From contig JAWDGP010005861.1 of NCBI GenBank assembly GCA_033675545.1, positions 79,651 to 143,650 of the forward strand: 64,000 bases of DNA. The letters are read 5' to 3'. Positions 54,801-63,300 of this stretch are shown one piece after another. Each line of letters starts with the position of its first letter. Within the stretch, counting starts at the first letter, position 1. The notes below the pieces were generated by a model, which was given only the letters and a program-made list of their open reading frames with translations, was not told the origin of the DNA and searched no databases. This DNA comes from Elysia crispata (lineage: Eukaryota; Mollusca; Gastropoda; Plakobranchidae). The position numbers were made by a program, and so were the translations under genes.

Positions 54801-56830
54801 GCTTGGGTGCAGTTTTGTTTCATGTAGATGGAGACAAGAAAAGGCCTATTGCCTTTGCCAGCCGCACTCTCAGTGATGCTGAAAAGAAATATTCCCAGTT
54901 TTATCAGTACTTGTACCACCAGCACTTTACCCTGGAGACGGACCACAAGCAGGGATGAGTGATTCTGCTGTTTGAATATAATGACAATTTGGCCTACCGA
55001 TCTGGTGTGGAGAACAATGTGGAGGTGCTCAGAAGACTACTGCCTGAGAAATTATATGAACATATTGTGTTTGTTCCAGAATATATTAACTTTTTGTTTA
55101 TTGACAAAACTCCTTTGAATGTTGAACAAATTGCCATTGCAACACATAATGATCCAATTTTGAAACTGGTACTTGAATATGTCATGAATGGTTGGCCTGA
55201 CGATTCACCTGAGTTTCTCAGACCATTCAAAGTTAGAAAACATGAAATTAGTGCAAAACATAATTGTCTATTTTGAGGAACAAGGATCGGTATTGGACAA
55301 TCATTGTATAATGAAGTTTTAGTTTTATTGCATGACTCCCATAATGGTATGGGAAAGATGAAAGCTGTTGCTATATCATGGATCTGGTGACCAACCATGG
55401 ATGCCAACATTGAACAAAAAGCAAAATTATGTCAGCAATGTCAGCTGCATGCTAAAGCACCATTGCAAAACTAGAAGTGGCCATCAAGCCCTTGGGATCG
55501 AATCCATTGTGACTTTGCAGGCCCATTCAGGGATAAAATGTATTTAGTCTTGGTAGATGCTCACTCAAAATGGTTGGATGTAAGAATCACGCAAACATCT
55601 CTGCCAGTCAAACCATCTTAGAGATGTGTGACATTTTCTCAGTCATGGGACTCCCCAATTCCATAGTTACTGATAATGGTCCTCCTTGGACAAGTAGAAT
55701 TCATGAAATTCATGTATGCCAATGGCATACTCCATATTACAATATCACTATATCACCCATCTTCAAATGAACTGAGCCGAGAGAGCAGTGCACAGAAGCT
55801 TTCAAGTCAGCTTTGGTTAAAATACAAAAACATTACAGTGACATATCCAAATTTCAATTGGGGTATGATCACTTGGATTTCCTCACATGTGGATATTCAT
55901 ATTGGTAATAAGAGTGCAGATAAATTAGCAAGAAAGACAGCAGTGTCAGAAAGCTATTACTCTTAACCATCTTTTAAGTTGGTCTGATGTAAAACCAAAA
56001 ATCAATACCTATCTTAATTGTATCAGGACTTCGAATGCTGAGATTTTCTGATGCAGCAAATTGTATGAAACAGTACCAAACTTGTAAGATAGATCCAATT
56101 CAAAAACACGGAATCATAGAAACGAATTATTGTTTTATGTATGCTTCCACATCATTGGCCACACATGGTTAACATACAATCACCCGCTCAAAAGGGAGAA
56201 ACTACCCTTTTGTCATGCATGTGGCAGTCTTTAGATTGAGATAAATTATGTAGAATGCGCAGTTTGTCTGCAACAAGAAATAGATTGTTCAGATCAAATG
56301 ACACCTTACCTTTTTTTGCAAGAGGTAAATTCATTGTAAAGTCACAGGTTACCTGAGGGGTTTTCAAATATGCAACAAAATTTGATTCGTTTTAACATGG
56401 CTTGATTTGATATATTTTATTCACTTGTGTAATGTTTAAAAAACTAAAAAAAGAAATCACAGTGAGCTACAATATATCTACATTATATTTTAATAACAAG
56501 ACTAACAGATGTTTCACACCATAAGGATGAGTTTTAAAGATGAAGATGGGTGAGTTTCAAACTAACAAATCACTGTGATGCCTATTCTGAGAATTGAAAC
56601 ATTTTGGTTTTTTTTTTCATTTTTCAGGCAAATTGATTTTTTTTTTGTTATATATGTTTTCTCTTTTTCTTATATTTCCGAGGTCTATGAGGGTTTTTGA
56701 TGATGTAGCAGAGACACTGACTCTTGCTTTTTCAGTATTGCTCTGCTTCATGTTCTGTGCCAACCAAGACCCAGAGGCTGGAGAGCCTGGACAAAGCATC
56801 CAGAAGAAATGTTCTTACTCGTGGAAGTAG
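24664..56830 (+). CDS. GRDP1-like / DUF1399 family protein, multi-exon gene
   Basis: Ten exons with GT-AG introns join in frame to 633 codons, with a probable last exon at 56683. The N-terminal half carries the family hallmarks. APVDVAWVWHCHML lies at residues 71-84 and DMDLMWHTHQ at 209-218, each followed by a Tyr/Asp-Thr segment (YKQDT at 224-228). AMYRGPNP follows near 275. The middle third (about 300-530) is beta-rich and ends in VFYRDKMVCVGHLIG; the C-terminal third has GDWAILVGRW. The family is found in plants and animals under the name glycine-rich domain-containing protein, but this copy is not notably glycine rich. Its biochemical role is not established; the plant relatives are linked to growth and stress responses. 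No signal peptide is apparent at the start. Intron phases are 2,0,0,0,0,0,2,0,1,0. No stops or frameshifts occur, so the gene looks alive. Confidence 0.85.
24819..26618 (+). other. Intron 1
   Basis: GT-AG intron of 1.8 kb, phase 2. It contains a poly-T/poly-G run near 24891-24909 and pyrimidine-rich low complexity near 25550-25760. No gene or element seen. Confidence 0.75.
26619..26748 (+). CDS. GRDP-like exon 2, first WHxH motif
   Basis: Acceptor TTGTCTTCCAG; codes residues 52-95, including YQSFFLPLAANHKNK and APVDVAWVWHCHM. Donor AGG|GTTTGT, phase 0. This is the DUF1399 signature exon. Confidence 0.9.
26749..27084 (+). other. Intron 2
   Basis: GT-AG, 336 bases, phase 0. Pyrimidine-rich TCTCTCTCTATC lies about 40 bases before the acceptor. 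Nothing else seen. Confidence 0.8.
27085..27309 (+). CDS. GRDP-like exon 3
   Basis: Acceptor GAAACAG, donor CAG|GTAATT, 75 codons (residues 96-170), phase 0 on both sides. It contains NGFVVDHTLLRN and the acidic/aromatic FSYDIISAASRQKEF. Continues directly from the first motif. Confidence 0.9.
27310..27773 (+). other. Intron 3
   Basis: GT-AG, 464 bases, phase 0; AT-rich, nothing recognised. Confidence 0.8.
27774..28043 (+). CDS. GRDP-like exon 4, second WHxH motif
   Basis: Acceptor TTCTTTTAG, donor GAG|GTAAAT, 90 codons (171-260). Contains FLEAALTRYRKFL, PCYDMDLMWHTHQ and AYKQDTEKMYGK. Best-conserved exon of the gene. Confidence 0.92.
28044..30134 (+). other. Intron 4
   Basis: GT-AG, 2.1 kb, phase 0. 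It carries TCTAGATC words near 28929-28943 and 28992-29001; no gene seen. Confidence 0.75.
30135..30353 (+). CDS. GRDP-like exon 5
   Basis: Acceptor CACTTTTTTCAG, donor ATT|GTAAGT, 73 codons (261-333). Begins AWREEYGQNFSQFGAMYRGP, a segment that follows the second motif in this family. Confidence 0.9.
30354..34266 (+). other. Intron 5
   Basis: GT-AG, 3.9 kb, phase 0. It has a C-run/T-run near 32536-32561. A 31-base-period direct repeat lies at 33704-33758 (ATGTAAGGTGTT... twice). No transposon protein recognised. Confidence 0.75.
34267..34524 (+). CDS. GRDP-like exon 6
   Basis: Acceptor CTTTGCAG, donor CAG|GTCAGT, 86 codons (334-419). Includes KIWRGKSLFSTVFKTRYVN and a leucine-rich helix around CDLLLLLEEQPL. 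Confidence 0.88.
34525..35731 (+). other. Intron 6
   Basis: GT-AG, 1.2 kb, phase 0; AT-rich, nothing recognised. Confidence 0.75.
35732..35907 (+). CDS. GRDP-like exon 7
   Basis: Acceptor ACTGTGCAG, donor CACAG|GTAAAA, 176 bases ending after two bases of a codon (phase 2). Contains PVLLSLKAGQYTRAVMPE and a proline-rich PIPLPRLPPG stretch. The extra two bases match the one-base start of exon 8. Confidence 0.88.
35908..39500 (+). other. Intron 7
   Basis: GT-AG, 3.6 kb, phase 2. Contains the recent tandem duplication at 37440-38250 and an adenine-rich block near 36900-37200; no gene seen. Confidence 0.75.
37440..38250. repeat. Recent complex tandem duplication
   Basis: Order A-B-B-C-A-B-C. 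A is about 60 bases (37440-37499, 37923-37980). B is 154 bases (37500-37653, 37654-37807, 37981-38134). C is about 116 bases (37808-37922, 38135-38250). By eye the copies are almost identical, so the amplification is young or an assembly artefact. It has no coding content and is not CRISPR-like. Confidence 0.93.
39501..39651 (+). CDS. GRDP-like exon 8
   Basis: Acceptor TCTCTATCAG, donor CAA|GTAAGT, 151 bases starting one base into a split codon. Reads SVLNHRGEVQFTCRLIH, then QSAVHVFYRDKMVCVGHLIG. The frame switch relative to a longer overlapping open frame is settled by phase matching with exon 7. Confidence 0.88.
39652..41864 (+). other. Intron 8
   Basis: GT-AG, 2.2 kb, phase 0; AT-rich, TCTAGATC words near 41480-41510; no gene seen. 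Confidence 0.75.
41865..42003 (+). CDS. GRDP-like exon 9
   Basis: Acceptor CTCTTCCTCAG, donor CAG|GTAAAC, 139 bases, phase 1 at the end. Contains KYSCVYLNPRAGDRAIVIKN and GDWAILVGRWIGY. Confidence 0.88.
43015..43287 (+). other. Acidic serine-rich open frame in intron 9
   Basis: After TTTCTTAACAG an open frame of about 90 codons carries EQSNKSDSDLEVIEDD and SNDSEEDRSSSEF, ending TAA-like at 43287. It cannot be spliced to exon 9 in frame without a stop. The acidic style resembles the N-terminal part of the relic at 9715, so it may be a transposase scrap. Unproven. Confidence 0.2.
44072..44581 (+). other. 169-codon open frame, probably non-coding
   Basis: A long frame in intron 9 with hydrophobic stretches and a Ser/Pro/Tyr low-complexity segment. 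I recognise no domain. Codon content mirrors the local AT-rich DNA, so chance or a decayed repeat is the best explanation. Confidence 0.15.
47755..47930 (+). CDS. GRDP-like exon 10
   Basis: Acceptor TTTAAATCCAG, donor ATG|GTGAGT, 176 bases completing the split glycine codon of exon 9. Contains TYSQRGKKGIPGSPGHLTIK and MINLKTGSVM. Brings the joined frame to 633 codons. Confidence 0.87.
48482..48545. repeat. Short imperfect direct repeat
   Basis: TCGGAACACCTTAGAGACTGAC and TCGGAATACCTTATAGATTGAC-type units follow each other within about 30 bases just beyond the copia-like relic's 3' end; possibly a remnant of its terminal region. Confidence 0.4.
48699..50407 (-). pseudogene. Ty1/copia-like gag-protease-integrase relic
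   Basis: Reading leftwards, gag starts at ATG 50407 (MTQNYKIPPSLKHETW). One frame change later it continues with KGDFIIEYEKRYNLCKKY and ends in a basic tail. A CX2CX4HX4C knuckle follows (CAVCESLFHWVKDC, near 49745). The protease has CAIIDTACTKTVCG, with D-T-A at the active site. Directly after it comes the integrase zinc-finger part (FRHAP..., EKCDKCARHKK). Protease next to integrase, with no reverse transcriptase between, is copia order. The integrase catalytic core is gone: AVDLHEICRNIWYFHM runs straight into SARKAFIK-type downstream sequence (TRKAFIKAESSEK). No RT/RNase H follows the stop at 48699. Frameshifts and deletions make it dead. It is antisense to the host gene. Confidence 0.65.
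50408..52550. other. Intronic non-coding stretch between two retroelement relics
   Basis: No gene recognised. It contains a perfectly bordered 15-base candidate micro-exon at 52197-52211 (see findings). Confidence 0.45.
52554..52823 (+). repeat. Candidate 5' LTR of the gypsy-like relic
   Basis: Begins with TGT at 52554 or 52573 and ends ...GTTACA at 52823, with AATAAA near 52753. Two GCAAAGGACATAACA-like words repeat inside about 50 bases apart. Without a 3' copy the start is uncertain. Confidence 0.4.
52826..52838 (+). promoter_or_regulatory. Primer-binding site, gypsy-like relic
   Basis: TGGCGTCGAGGTG two bases after the LTR end, the normal position for a tRNA 3'-end complement. The tRNA was not assigned. 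Confidence 0.5.
52940..54052 (+). pseudogene. gag-protease region of the gypsy-like relic
   Basis: ATG at 52940 opens a gag frame (FGRMEEFSPKHETFSEYEER). It is interrupted by TAA at 53048 and TAA at 53222, both in the same frame, and is then open from 53231 to a TGA at 54050. The open part has gag helices (FAEFRHLVEQCVFG), a CCHC knuckle CYKCERTGHIAKVC, and a protease loop FSFQLDTGVALSVM with the D-T-G triad. GDGPLLMGRN closes the protease domain. Two stops and no frameshift suggest moderate age. Confidence 0.75.
54053..54960 (+). pseudogene. Reverse transcriptase and RNase H of the gypsy-like relic
   Basis: The frame resumes with IQEEKYPIPRIEEL and LQVNPESRWLTTINTQCGLF, normal for the middle of a gypsy RT. 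Roughly the first third of the domain is missing. The catalytic box reads VYFDNLYLTG, so the second aspartate of YxDD is asparagine. The thumb motif VNFLGY is present. After a stop at 54671-54673, RNase H follows with PIAFASRTLSDAEKKYSQ near 54842-54897; its end is broken by TGA near 54957. Confidence 0.75.
54959..55860 (+). pseudogene. Integrase region of the gypsy-like relic
   Basis: A linker frame (54959-55276) is followed, across stops and frame changes, by HDSHNGMGKMKA and CQQCQLHAKAP (zinc-binding end). WDRIHCDFAGPF (first core aspartate region), MGLPNSIVTDNGPPWTS (second aspartate) and HPSSNE (before the glutamate) come next. It decays into AFKSALVKIQKHYSDISKF before the junction near 55860. 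Confidence 0.7.
55862..56290 (+). pseudogene. LINE 3' end (RNase H and C-terminal tail)
   Basis: An open frame ending at 55966 contains ITWISSHVDIHIGNKSADKLARKTA in two adjoining parts, the usual end of the RNase H domain of I/Jockey-type LINEs. About 150 bases later, HIIGHTWLTYNHPL, LPFCHACGSL and NYVECAV (about 56140-56270) match the C-terminal H/C-rich tail that follows it in those elements. Orientation is plus. It abuts the gypsy-like integrase directly, so one element inserted into or recombined with the other. Confidence 0.55.
56683..56830 (+). CDS. Candidate last exon of the GRDP-like gene
   Basis: After a long pyrimidine tract (TTTTCTCTTTTTCTTATATTTCCGAG) an open frame reads SMRVFDDVAETLTLAFSVLLCF and ends in CSYSWK with TAG at 56828-56830. 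A short 'DVAETL-LAFSV' segment is what I expect near the C terminus of this family. AATAAA follows at 56903. The frame needs two bases from a preceding exon, while exon 10 ends in phase 0, so a linking exon is missing. If that exon does not exist, this call fails. Confidence 0.45.
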
Positions 56831-56902
56831 AGCGGGTGAGGTTGGAAATTGTCTGTGTCACTGTCAGTACATATTAAGTACGGGCCATTAATATGTTCCA
56901 AC

Positions 56903-56908
56903 AATAAA
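56903..56908 (+). terminator. Polyadenylation signal candidate
   Basis: AATAAA about 73 bases after the TAG at 56830; position suits the 3' end of the GRDP-like transcript. Confidence 0.45.
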
Positions 56909-57861
56909 AGTGATCAATATTCACCTTAATGGTACATTAAGACTATTGAATGGTTGAGGTAATCTGAATTGCTGTCCCATTTGCAAACTGAGCAGAAAAA
57001 ATATTGCTCATTCGTGGGTGATTTCACTTCACACTTTCGTTTGGGATACTTCGCACATGAGACAGGTGCTGGACTGGGACTCCTGTATTATAGGGCAGAC
57101 TGCTCGACCTGCAAGGCGTGTTTCTGCAGTGTACTCTCCTCCTTTCTGCTAACTTTTTTGGATTCACTTTTTCTTGGTTAGGTTCTTTATATGTTTCACT
57201 TTGACTGTGTCCGCTCCTCTTATTTATCAATCTTGTCTTACAGCTTCGCACTTATTTCATAGATATGTTGGTGCTAAGAATTTTTTTTTTATATTGTGAA
57301 CATTTTATTCACACCCTAGCTTTGTTAGTGGCCTCTTCTAGACTCAGTCTGGCACTTACAATATCATACTTATTGATCTTGTTCTTTCTCTTTGGGTGAC
57401 ACTTAAACCATACTTTTTTCTTTAGAAATATTTGTTTATCACATCACATAATACTCCACATTTCTATACATTAAAGCCTCATGCAGGGAAGAAACAAAAA
57501 AAAAGTAATAAAGTAAAATAGACAAAATAAGGGTGCAAATCATCAGTCCCCAGCCATTCATCTATAGCTCCAGTAGTAGGTTCAATGGAATCAGGCTACA
57601 ACAAAGTATTGGTAGCCCTGAGGCACATGCCGCTTACCGCAGAAGAGATGGACGAGAGCAATGTCAGGCCAAACATGGAATAATAGTAAAAGCATAGAGG
57701 CTGTTTCGAAGTCAGTGCGTAAGATCTCAAGCGCCTCAGGGAAAACAAAACCCCTATCCCGCTCACTGCTAACACACAAAACACTCTCTACTTCAGAGTG
57801 TCAGACTGAGGCTAGGAGCCAGCACACTTGTTGCTCAGGCTAAGTATGCGATTTTCTATAG
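56909..57861. other. Non-coding stretch between the GRDP-like gene and the DIRS-like element
   Basis: No gene recognised. The right part (about 57590-57860) may be the untranslated head of the DIRS-like element; I could not define a terminal repeat. Confidence 0.4.
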
Positions 57862-58314
57862 CAAATACGTGCTTTAATTAAGAGTCAAATAGAGGAGGTT
57901 GTCAGTGTCAAAACAATACACCAAAGTGCCCCTGAACCACGTTACTCTCTTGCTCGCAGGGATACCATTGCCTCTACCTCTAGGCTGGAGGATAGCCCCT
58001 CCTCGCCACCACTTACTAAAAAGCAGTGTCAGACATCAAGATTTTTAGATCTCTATGGAAGTGACGTTGATGAAAACTTTGAGAGTAATTATGAGGTTGT
58101 GGATGCTGATGTAGAGTATTTTTCGTTGTTTCTGAAAAGCAAAGAAAGCTTAGGAGAACCTATTCGTGAGAAGTTGGCTGTGCTCGTTGACCAGTCACAA
58201 GAGACCGTTACTGATTTGGACAGCCAAGAGTTTACAAACTTCTTTACAAAATATGAATGCCCATCAAACATTCATAAATTGGTCACCCCTGTACTGAACT
58301 CCGAATTCAGCTGA
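57862..58314 (+). pseudogene. DIRS-like ORF1 (gag-like)
   Basis: About 150 open codons without a start ATG. A Ser/Pro-rich part (TSRLEDSPSSPPLTKK) is followed by an acidic part. Then come LGEPIREKLAVLVD and KYECPSNIHKLVTPVLNSEF, which match the conserved end of DIRS ORF1 proteins (x-PENCxxLxxPxVNxE). It ends at TGA 58312-58314, where intact proteins normally go on. Confidence 0.6.
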
Positions 58315-58674
58315 TGTCAATGCGCTTCAGCAATAGACAAATAGCATTTATTCATAGGTCAGTGTTTGTGTGCGGCTCTGTCATTGCCTCAAGACTTACA
58401 TCAGACCATAGGGCAGATTCTTCTACAAACAAAAAAAATCAACTTATTTTAAATCATTGGATCTGGTAAACCTCGCAAATCTTGCAGTATCGGTTATATG
58501 AGTACAGCTGTGACAATAACAATGCCGGAGCTTGTGAATACAGAGTGTAATTATTTCGGCAAGCAAACTCTCCCACTGCCTGGAATAATGGAAAACGTAT
58601 ACCAGCGATACATAGGTTCTTAATTAGATAGCAGGTATACAGGTAAAGTTTTTATCTACTCCCCCACACAATGG

Positions 58675-60142
58675 TATTGGCTGAGAATATCAGTTTAGTC
58701 GCAAAGGCATGTATGATTTGCAAAAAACCCTTTTGGACTAAAAATTTTACATCATTCATAAAGTGCACATGAACATGGTCAGTTTTTATCAAATATTATG
58801 GGCAAGCAGAAGAAAGATGGGTCACTGAGATGCATATTCAATTCATTGAAACTCAATGATCATGTTATTTATGAAATTTTTAAACTTGAAACCTTCAACC
58901 ATGCTGTTCGACTTATGCGACCAAACTATTGGTTTGGTACGGTGGACATTTTTAATGCTTATTTTGCCTGTTTTACTCCATCATTCTCATCATAGATTCT
59001 ATACGTTTCAGTTCCAAGACCAGTTATGGGATTTTATAGGTGCTCCACAGGGATATTGTCAGATGCCTTACATTTTCACAAAAGTTTTGAAGGTTCCCCT
59101 AGGATAGTTAAGGTCTTGTTTGGTACAGTCAGTCATCTATTTAGACATCTTGCTAACTGCATCTGACATCAATAAATTGCAAGAAGATTTGCACTTAATA
59201 GTATCTTTACTCGAATGCCTCAGTTTCACTCTTAATATCGAGAAAAGTGTTCTCTCCACTGTCCAAGAAATAGAATTCTTTGGCTTCCTTTTAAACTCGC
59301 GAACTATGTATGTGACCCCTACACTAAGGAGGTGTGCGAAGATAAAAACATTTTGTTCTTTGCCAGATCTTTCATGACTCTAAGAGAACTGTCTCAGATA
59401 ATAGGGAGTTTAGTGTTGGATTCTTCTGGGGTGAGGTTCAGTGTCAATTATTATTCGCGACTAGAAATTTTAGGGATTAAAGTGCTGAAGTCCTCCAAAG
59501 GGCAATGGGATTCTTTTATTCTGGTCTGTACTCAAATTCAAGAAGATTAAACTTGGTGGTCTCAGAACAGAGATTAAGTTTTTAGAAGCATTGTACCTCG
59601 CCACTTCTCCATCACCATTTACACTGATGCCTGTTCTGAAAAAGGTTTGGGAGAGGTGTGCGATGATCAGGCGGCATCATGATCATGGAATGCGAAGGAA
59701 CGTGTTTTTTCATATTAATTGCAAGGAATTTCTGGCCCCCCTCTTTTGCTTAAAGTCTTTGGTCACCATTTAAAATTGTATACTGATATTGTGACTGTAT
59801 TAGTCGCCGAAGCAGCACTAAACTATGCTTAAATGATATTATGAGATTTGTGAATGGTGCATGAATTGGCTCACAACAATAGGGTTACTTACAGGAATGC
59901 ACATTCCCGGTAAAAAATATGGTATCGCTGATAGGGAATCTCGGGTGGATAAGCACGATATGGAATGGCAGCTGAATCAATTTGTATTTCATCAGATCAA
60001 TTTGATCTTTGGCCCTTTTGAAGTTGATCTTTTTGCTTCACGGTTAAACAATCAGGACCCCAAATATGTGTCACGGAAAGCTGATCCGGGTACTTGGACC
60101 ATTGATGCCATGTTACTGGATTTGACGTCTGATTGCCTTTAA
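58675..60142 (+). pseudogene. DIRS-like reverse transcriptase / RNase H
   Basis: Pieces in order: KKDGSLRCIFNSLKLN and FKLETFNHAV (RT entry), GTVDIFNAYFA (first aspartate), then in another frame FYTFQFQDQLWDFIGAPQG. The active box is SVIYLDILLTAS, so YLDI replaces YxDD. LREL-x-QIIGSLV follows, then HINCKEFLAP (RNase H). HIPGKKYGIADRESR and EVDLFASRLNNQDPKYVS close the domain and are DIRS hallmarks. The frame stops at 60140-60142, a few bases before the LTR of the next element. Confidence 0.75.
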
Positions 60143-60153
60143 CCTACAGAGCA

Positions 60154-60300
60154 TGTAGCTACTGTATTATTAAAATGTTTGATACGAGAGAAAAACTGAC
60201 AAATGTTCTGAGTTTATATTTTAATCAAGGAACCGATTTTACAAAGACTGCTGATAGTGTGAGCCTTACTCTTAGTCTTAGCAGTCTAAAAACCTAAAGT
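60154..60300 (-). repeat. 3' LTR (left copy)
   Basis: Starts TGTAGCT and matches the right copy from 63835 over about 145 bases, including ACCGATTTTACAA and TGCTGATAGTGTGAGCCTT. By eye about nine substitutions in 130 bases, mostly transitions. The inner end is unclear and may lie further right, inside the region translated as integrase end. Confidence 0.8.
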
Positions 60301-63300
60301 AAGTGGCATATTCAGTCAGTGTAGTAGGCGATTTACTGATCGCCACTAGGTCCCCTATAGCACTGGCACCATAGTCACTGGAACCTAAGAGGTAGTCGTA
60401 TAGTCCGTCGTTAAACTCACCAGGGACAGTCACTGATTCTCCATAAACAAGTTTTGCAGAGGATGTTTCAAGATCTTCTTTGGGTACAGTTCTCAGGCCT
60501 AAGAGAACCCAGCGGAGTTCATCAACCCAGTTTGGACCTTGAAGGCGGGCTTTGAGGGCTGTTTTAAGTGATCTGTGGAATCGCTCGACAAGACCGTTTG
60601 ACTGATAAGCGCAAGTACGGTGGATATTAATGCCAAGTTTGTCAGCGATATCGCTCCAAAGCGCAGATGTGAATCGTGGTCCTCTGTCAGAAGTAATATC
60701 CAATGGTACGCCAAAACGTGAAATCCAATGTCTGATTTGAGTCTTAGCACATTCTCAAGTTGATGGGAATGGCTTCTGGTCAACGTGTAGTTCTATCAAT
60801 GATGGTTAGGAGAAATGAATAACCATCTGAAGGAGGTAAAGGACCAACCAAGTCAATAATTATGTATGTGAGTAAATCTTTTTGTGGATATAGTTATCTT
60901 AGACACAGATGAAAGTGTGTGTGTTTGAATTTAAGATTGTTGGCAAGCCAGACATTTCTTGGTCCATTTGCTAACTTGCTTTTTAAGGCCGTGCCATACG
61001 AACTTTTGTGTTACAAGTTTTACGGTGGACTTTTGGCCTGGATGTGCAAGGCCATGAATGTGTCGCAAACCTGACGCTGAAAAACCAGTGGAACCAGGGA
61101 TCGGGGCTGGCCTGTAGAAATGTCACAGACGAGTTGCCGCTCGGAACCTTGAATAGGGAAGGGAACAATCTTGAGGCCAGTGATGGCTGTTCATGAAGCG
61201 CGGCAATCAGCATCTTGCGCTTGAGCTGTGGCCATTGTAGCATAGTCTATTCGAAGAACAACATTGTTGAGTTCACTAACAATAGCAGGACGGACCGACA
61301 ATCTGCTGCCACTTAAGTCTTCCCTGCAATGTGCCTGATGTCTGTGAAAAACTCAGAGATTTAGTCCAGTCGACGTTACTGACGTGCGGTCTACGGGTCG
61401 GATAATTTGGACATCGCTCCTACCAATGGCTTGTGGTCTGTGTATGATGTGAAGTTTCTCCCTTCTATGTAGAACTTGAAGTGTGTAATCGCCAGATAAA
61501 GTCCTAACAGCTCAAGGTCGAACGTACTGTACCTTGTTTCGCGAGGGCCTTGCTGTTTACTGAAAAACGCCAGTGGTTGCTATGACCCATTGACTCTCTG
61601 CTCAAGGACAGCTCCAACTGCCTTGTCGGAAGCATTTGATGTGAGGGAGATTTGTGCATCAGGCATGGGGTAACTAAGTAAAGTAGCACCAGCAAAGGCG
61701 GTTTTGCTAGACTGGAACGATTTATTTCTCAGTCCATACAACTTGTTTGGGCTTAGCTGTAAGCGCATTTTGAAAGGGATGATGGAGAGCAGCAGCGTGA
61801 GGAATGAAGCGGTAGTAGAATTCACCATGCCGAGATATTTCTTCGGTTCTTTTACTGTAGTGGGCTTTGGAAACTTTTTAACAGGCTTGACTTTTGATGG
61901 CAGTGGGATTGAACACCATGCTTCGCAACTCGATGTTCAAGGAAAATGGTTGTCACACCAAACATACATTTTCAAGCCTGGCAACCAATCCAAAATGACT
62001 TAGGCAGCCACAAACAATGCGAATTTCCCTCATGTGTTCTTCGGAGGCGCTTGCAACAAGAATATCGTCAAGGTAAACAAAGACGCAGTCCAGTCCTTGG
62101 AGCAATGTATCCATCAAGCGTTGAAAGGCCTGGGCTGCGTTTTTTACACCAAATGACATGTGTAGGAATTCATAGAGACCGAATGGTGTGATAACTGCTG
62201 TCTTGGCTATGTCTTCTGGGTGCATAGGGATCTGGTGATAACCACGTACCAAATCTATCTTGGAAAAAATCGATTTCCCAGCTAGTTACGTAGAAAAATC
62301 TTGGATGTGTGGGACAGGGTAACGGTCTGGGATGGTAGCATCGTTGAGACGACGGTAGTCACCGCCTCCGTTTTCTTTGGGCGCGATGTGGAGGGGGAAC
62401 CCAAGGGCTGATAGATTTGCGGATGATGCCCATCTGTTCCATCTCCATGAAAAATTCTCTTGGAGACGGTCGGTTTGTCTGGGGGAAGACGGCGGGCATG
62501 TGCATGGACCGGAGGACCTGTGGTAGGGATGAAGTGTTGAACTCCGTGTTTGACTGCGGCTGAAGAAAGTGTAGGGTGTAGTTTGGATGGAACATCTTAC
62601 AAAATTTTGCGAAATTTGTTGGATTCCGACTCGATAGGTGCTAGCTGGGCAGCGGCTTGGTTTTCTTTATCAACGGAGCAAGGTGAGGTTAGAAAAGTGT
62701 CTGCCTTGATAAGTCGTCGACCACGAAGATCCCGCCAGATTGATGTTGACTGAAGAAGTCGGCACCAAGAAGTGTTGGGCGCTTAATGTCAGCAATGAAA
62801 AATCTGGCTTGGTAAAGACGTTGGTTGAAGCATAATTGGAGCTCAAATATGTGATCCATATGTGAGGATCGAAGTGCCATTTTGCAGCTTGCAGTGCGGT
62901 GGGCCGCTCGGGCCTGCATTCTTGTCGAAAGGTGTTGCCAGGAACGTGAGCAGAAATTTGTGCTCCGGTGTCGACCAGGAAGCGTCGGCTCGATTTGTCA
63001 GTAATAAACACCCACCCAGTTGTGGGTCACGCGGGTCCAGCAAGATGCGGTTGCTACTGTTGGCCTACCCTGGCGTTTCCCTGTTTCTTGTACTTTTGGG
63101 CCTTGAAATGTTGATAGTTTGGGTGACATTTCTTTGCCTTTAGGCCATATTTGCGATGGTACCAACAAGTTGCATCAATGATCTGGTCGATTTCATGGCA
63201 GAGTAAAGCAATGGGGCGCTCGTTGAAGGTGAAACTTGGGGGGTGATGTTTACTTAAACAGTTTGTCAGCCTCTTTGAGCTAACTTATGGTAGATTTAGT

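Larger units (their letters stand above)
52554..55860 (+). mobile_element. Ty3/gypsy-like retrotransposon relic
   Basis: From left to right: candidate 5' LTR ending ACA at 52823, primer site TGGCGTCGAGGTG, gag, zinc knuckle, protease, a shortened reverse transcriptase, RNase H and integrase. Integrase lying after RT/RNase H is gypsy order. In-frame stops at 53048 and 53222, a deletion between protease and RT, and further stops downstream kill it. No 3' LTR is present; the 3' side passes into LINE sequence. It is in the same orientation as the host gene. Confidence 0.75.
47931..56682 (+). other. Last intronic interval, rich in retroelements
   Basis: Begins with GTGAGT after exon 10. It holds a copia-like relic (48699-50407, minus), a gypsy-like relic (about 52554-55860, plus) and a LINE end (about 55862-56290, plus). 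At least one short GRDP exon must lie inside, because exon 10 ends in phase 0 but the candidate last exon needs two leftover bases. Confidence 0.6.
57862..60153 (+). mobile_element. DIRS-like retrotransposon, 5' part
   Basis: Contains ORF1 followed by a reverse transcriptase and an RNase H of DIRS type on the plus strand. It is cut off at about 60150 by another element. The tyrosine recombinase and right terminal repeats, expected next, are not in the window. Several stops and frame changes are present. Confidence 0.7.

Noticed and set aside
54994..55410. 138-codon minus-strand frame
   Set aside because: Antisense of the gypsy-like RNase H-integrase linker, which is the recognisable strand.
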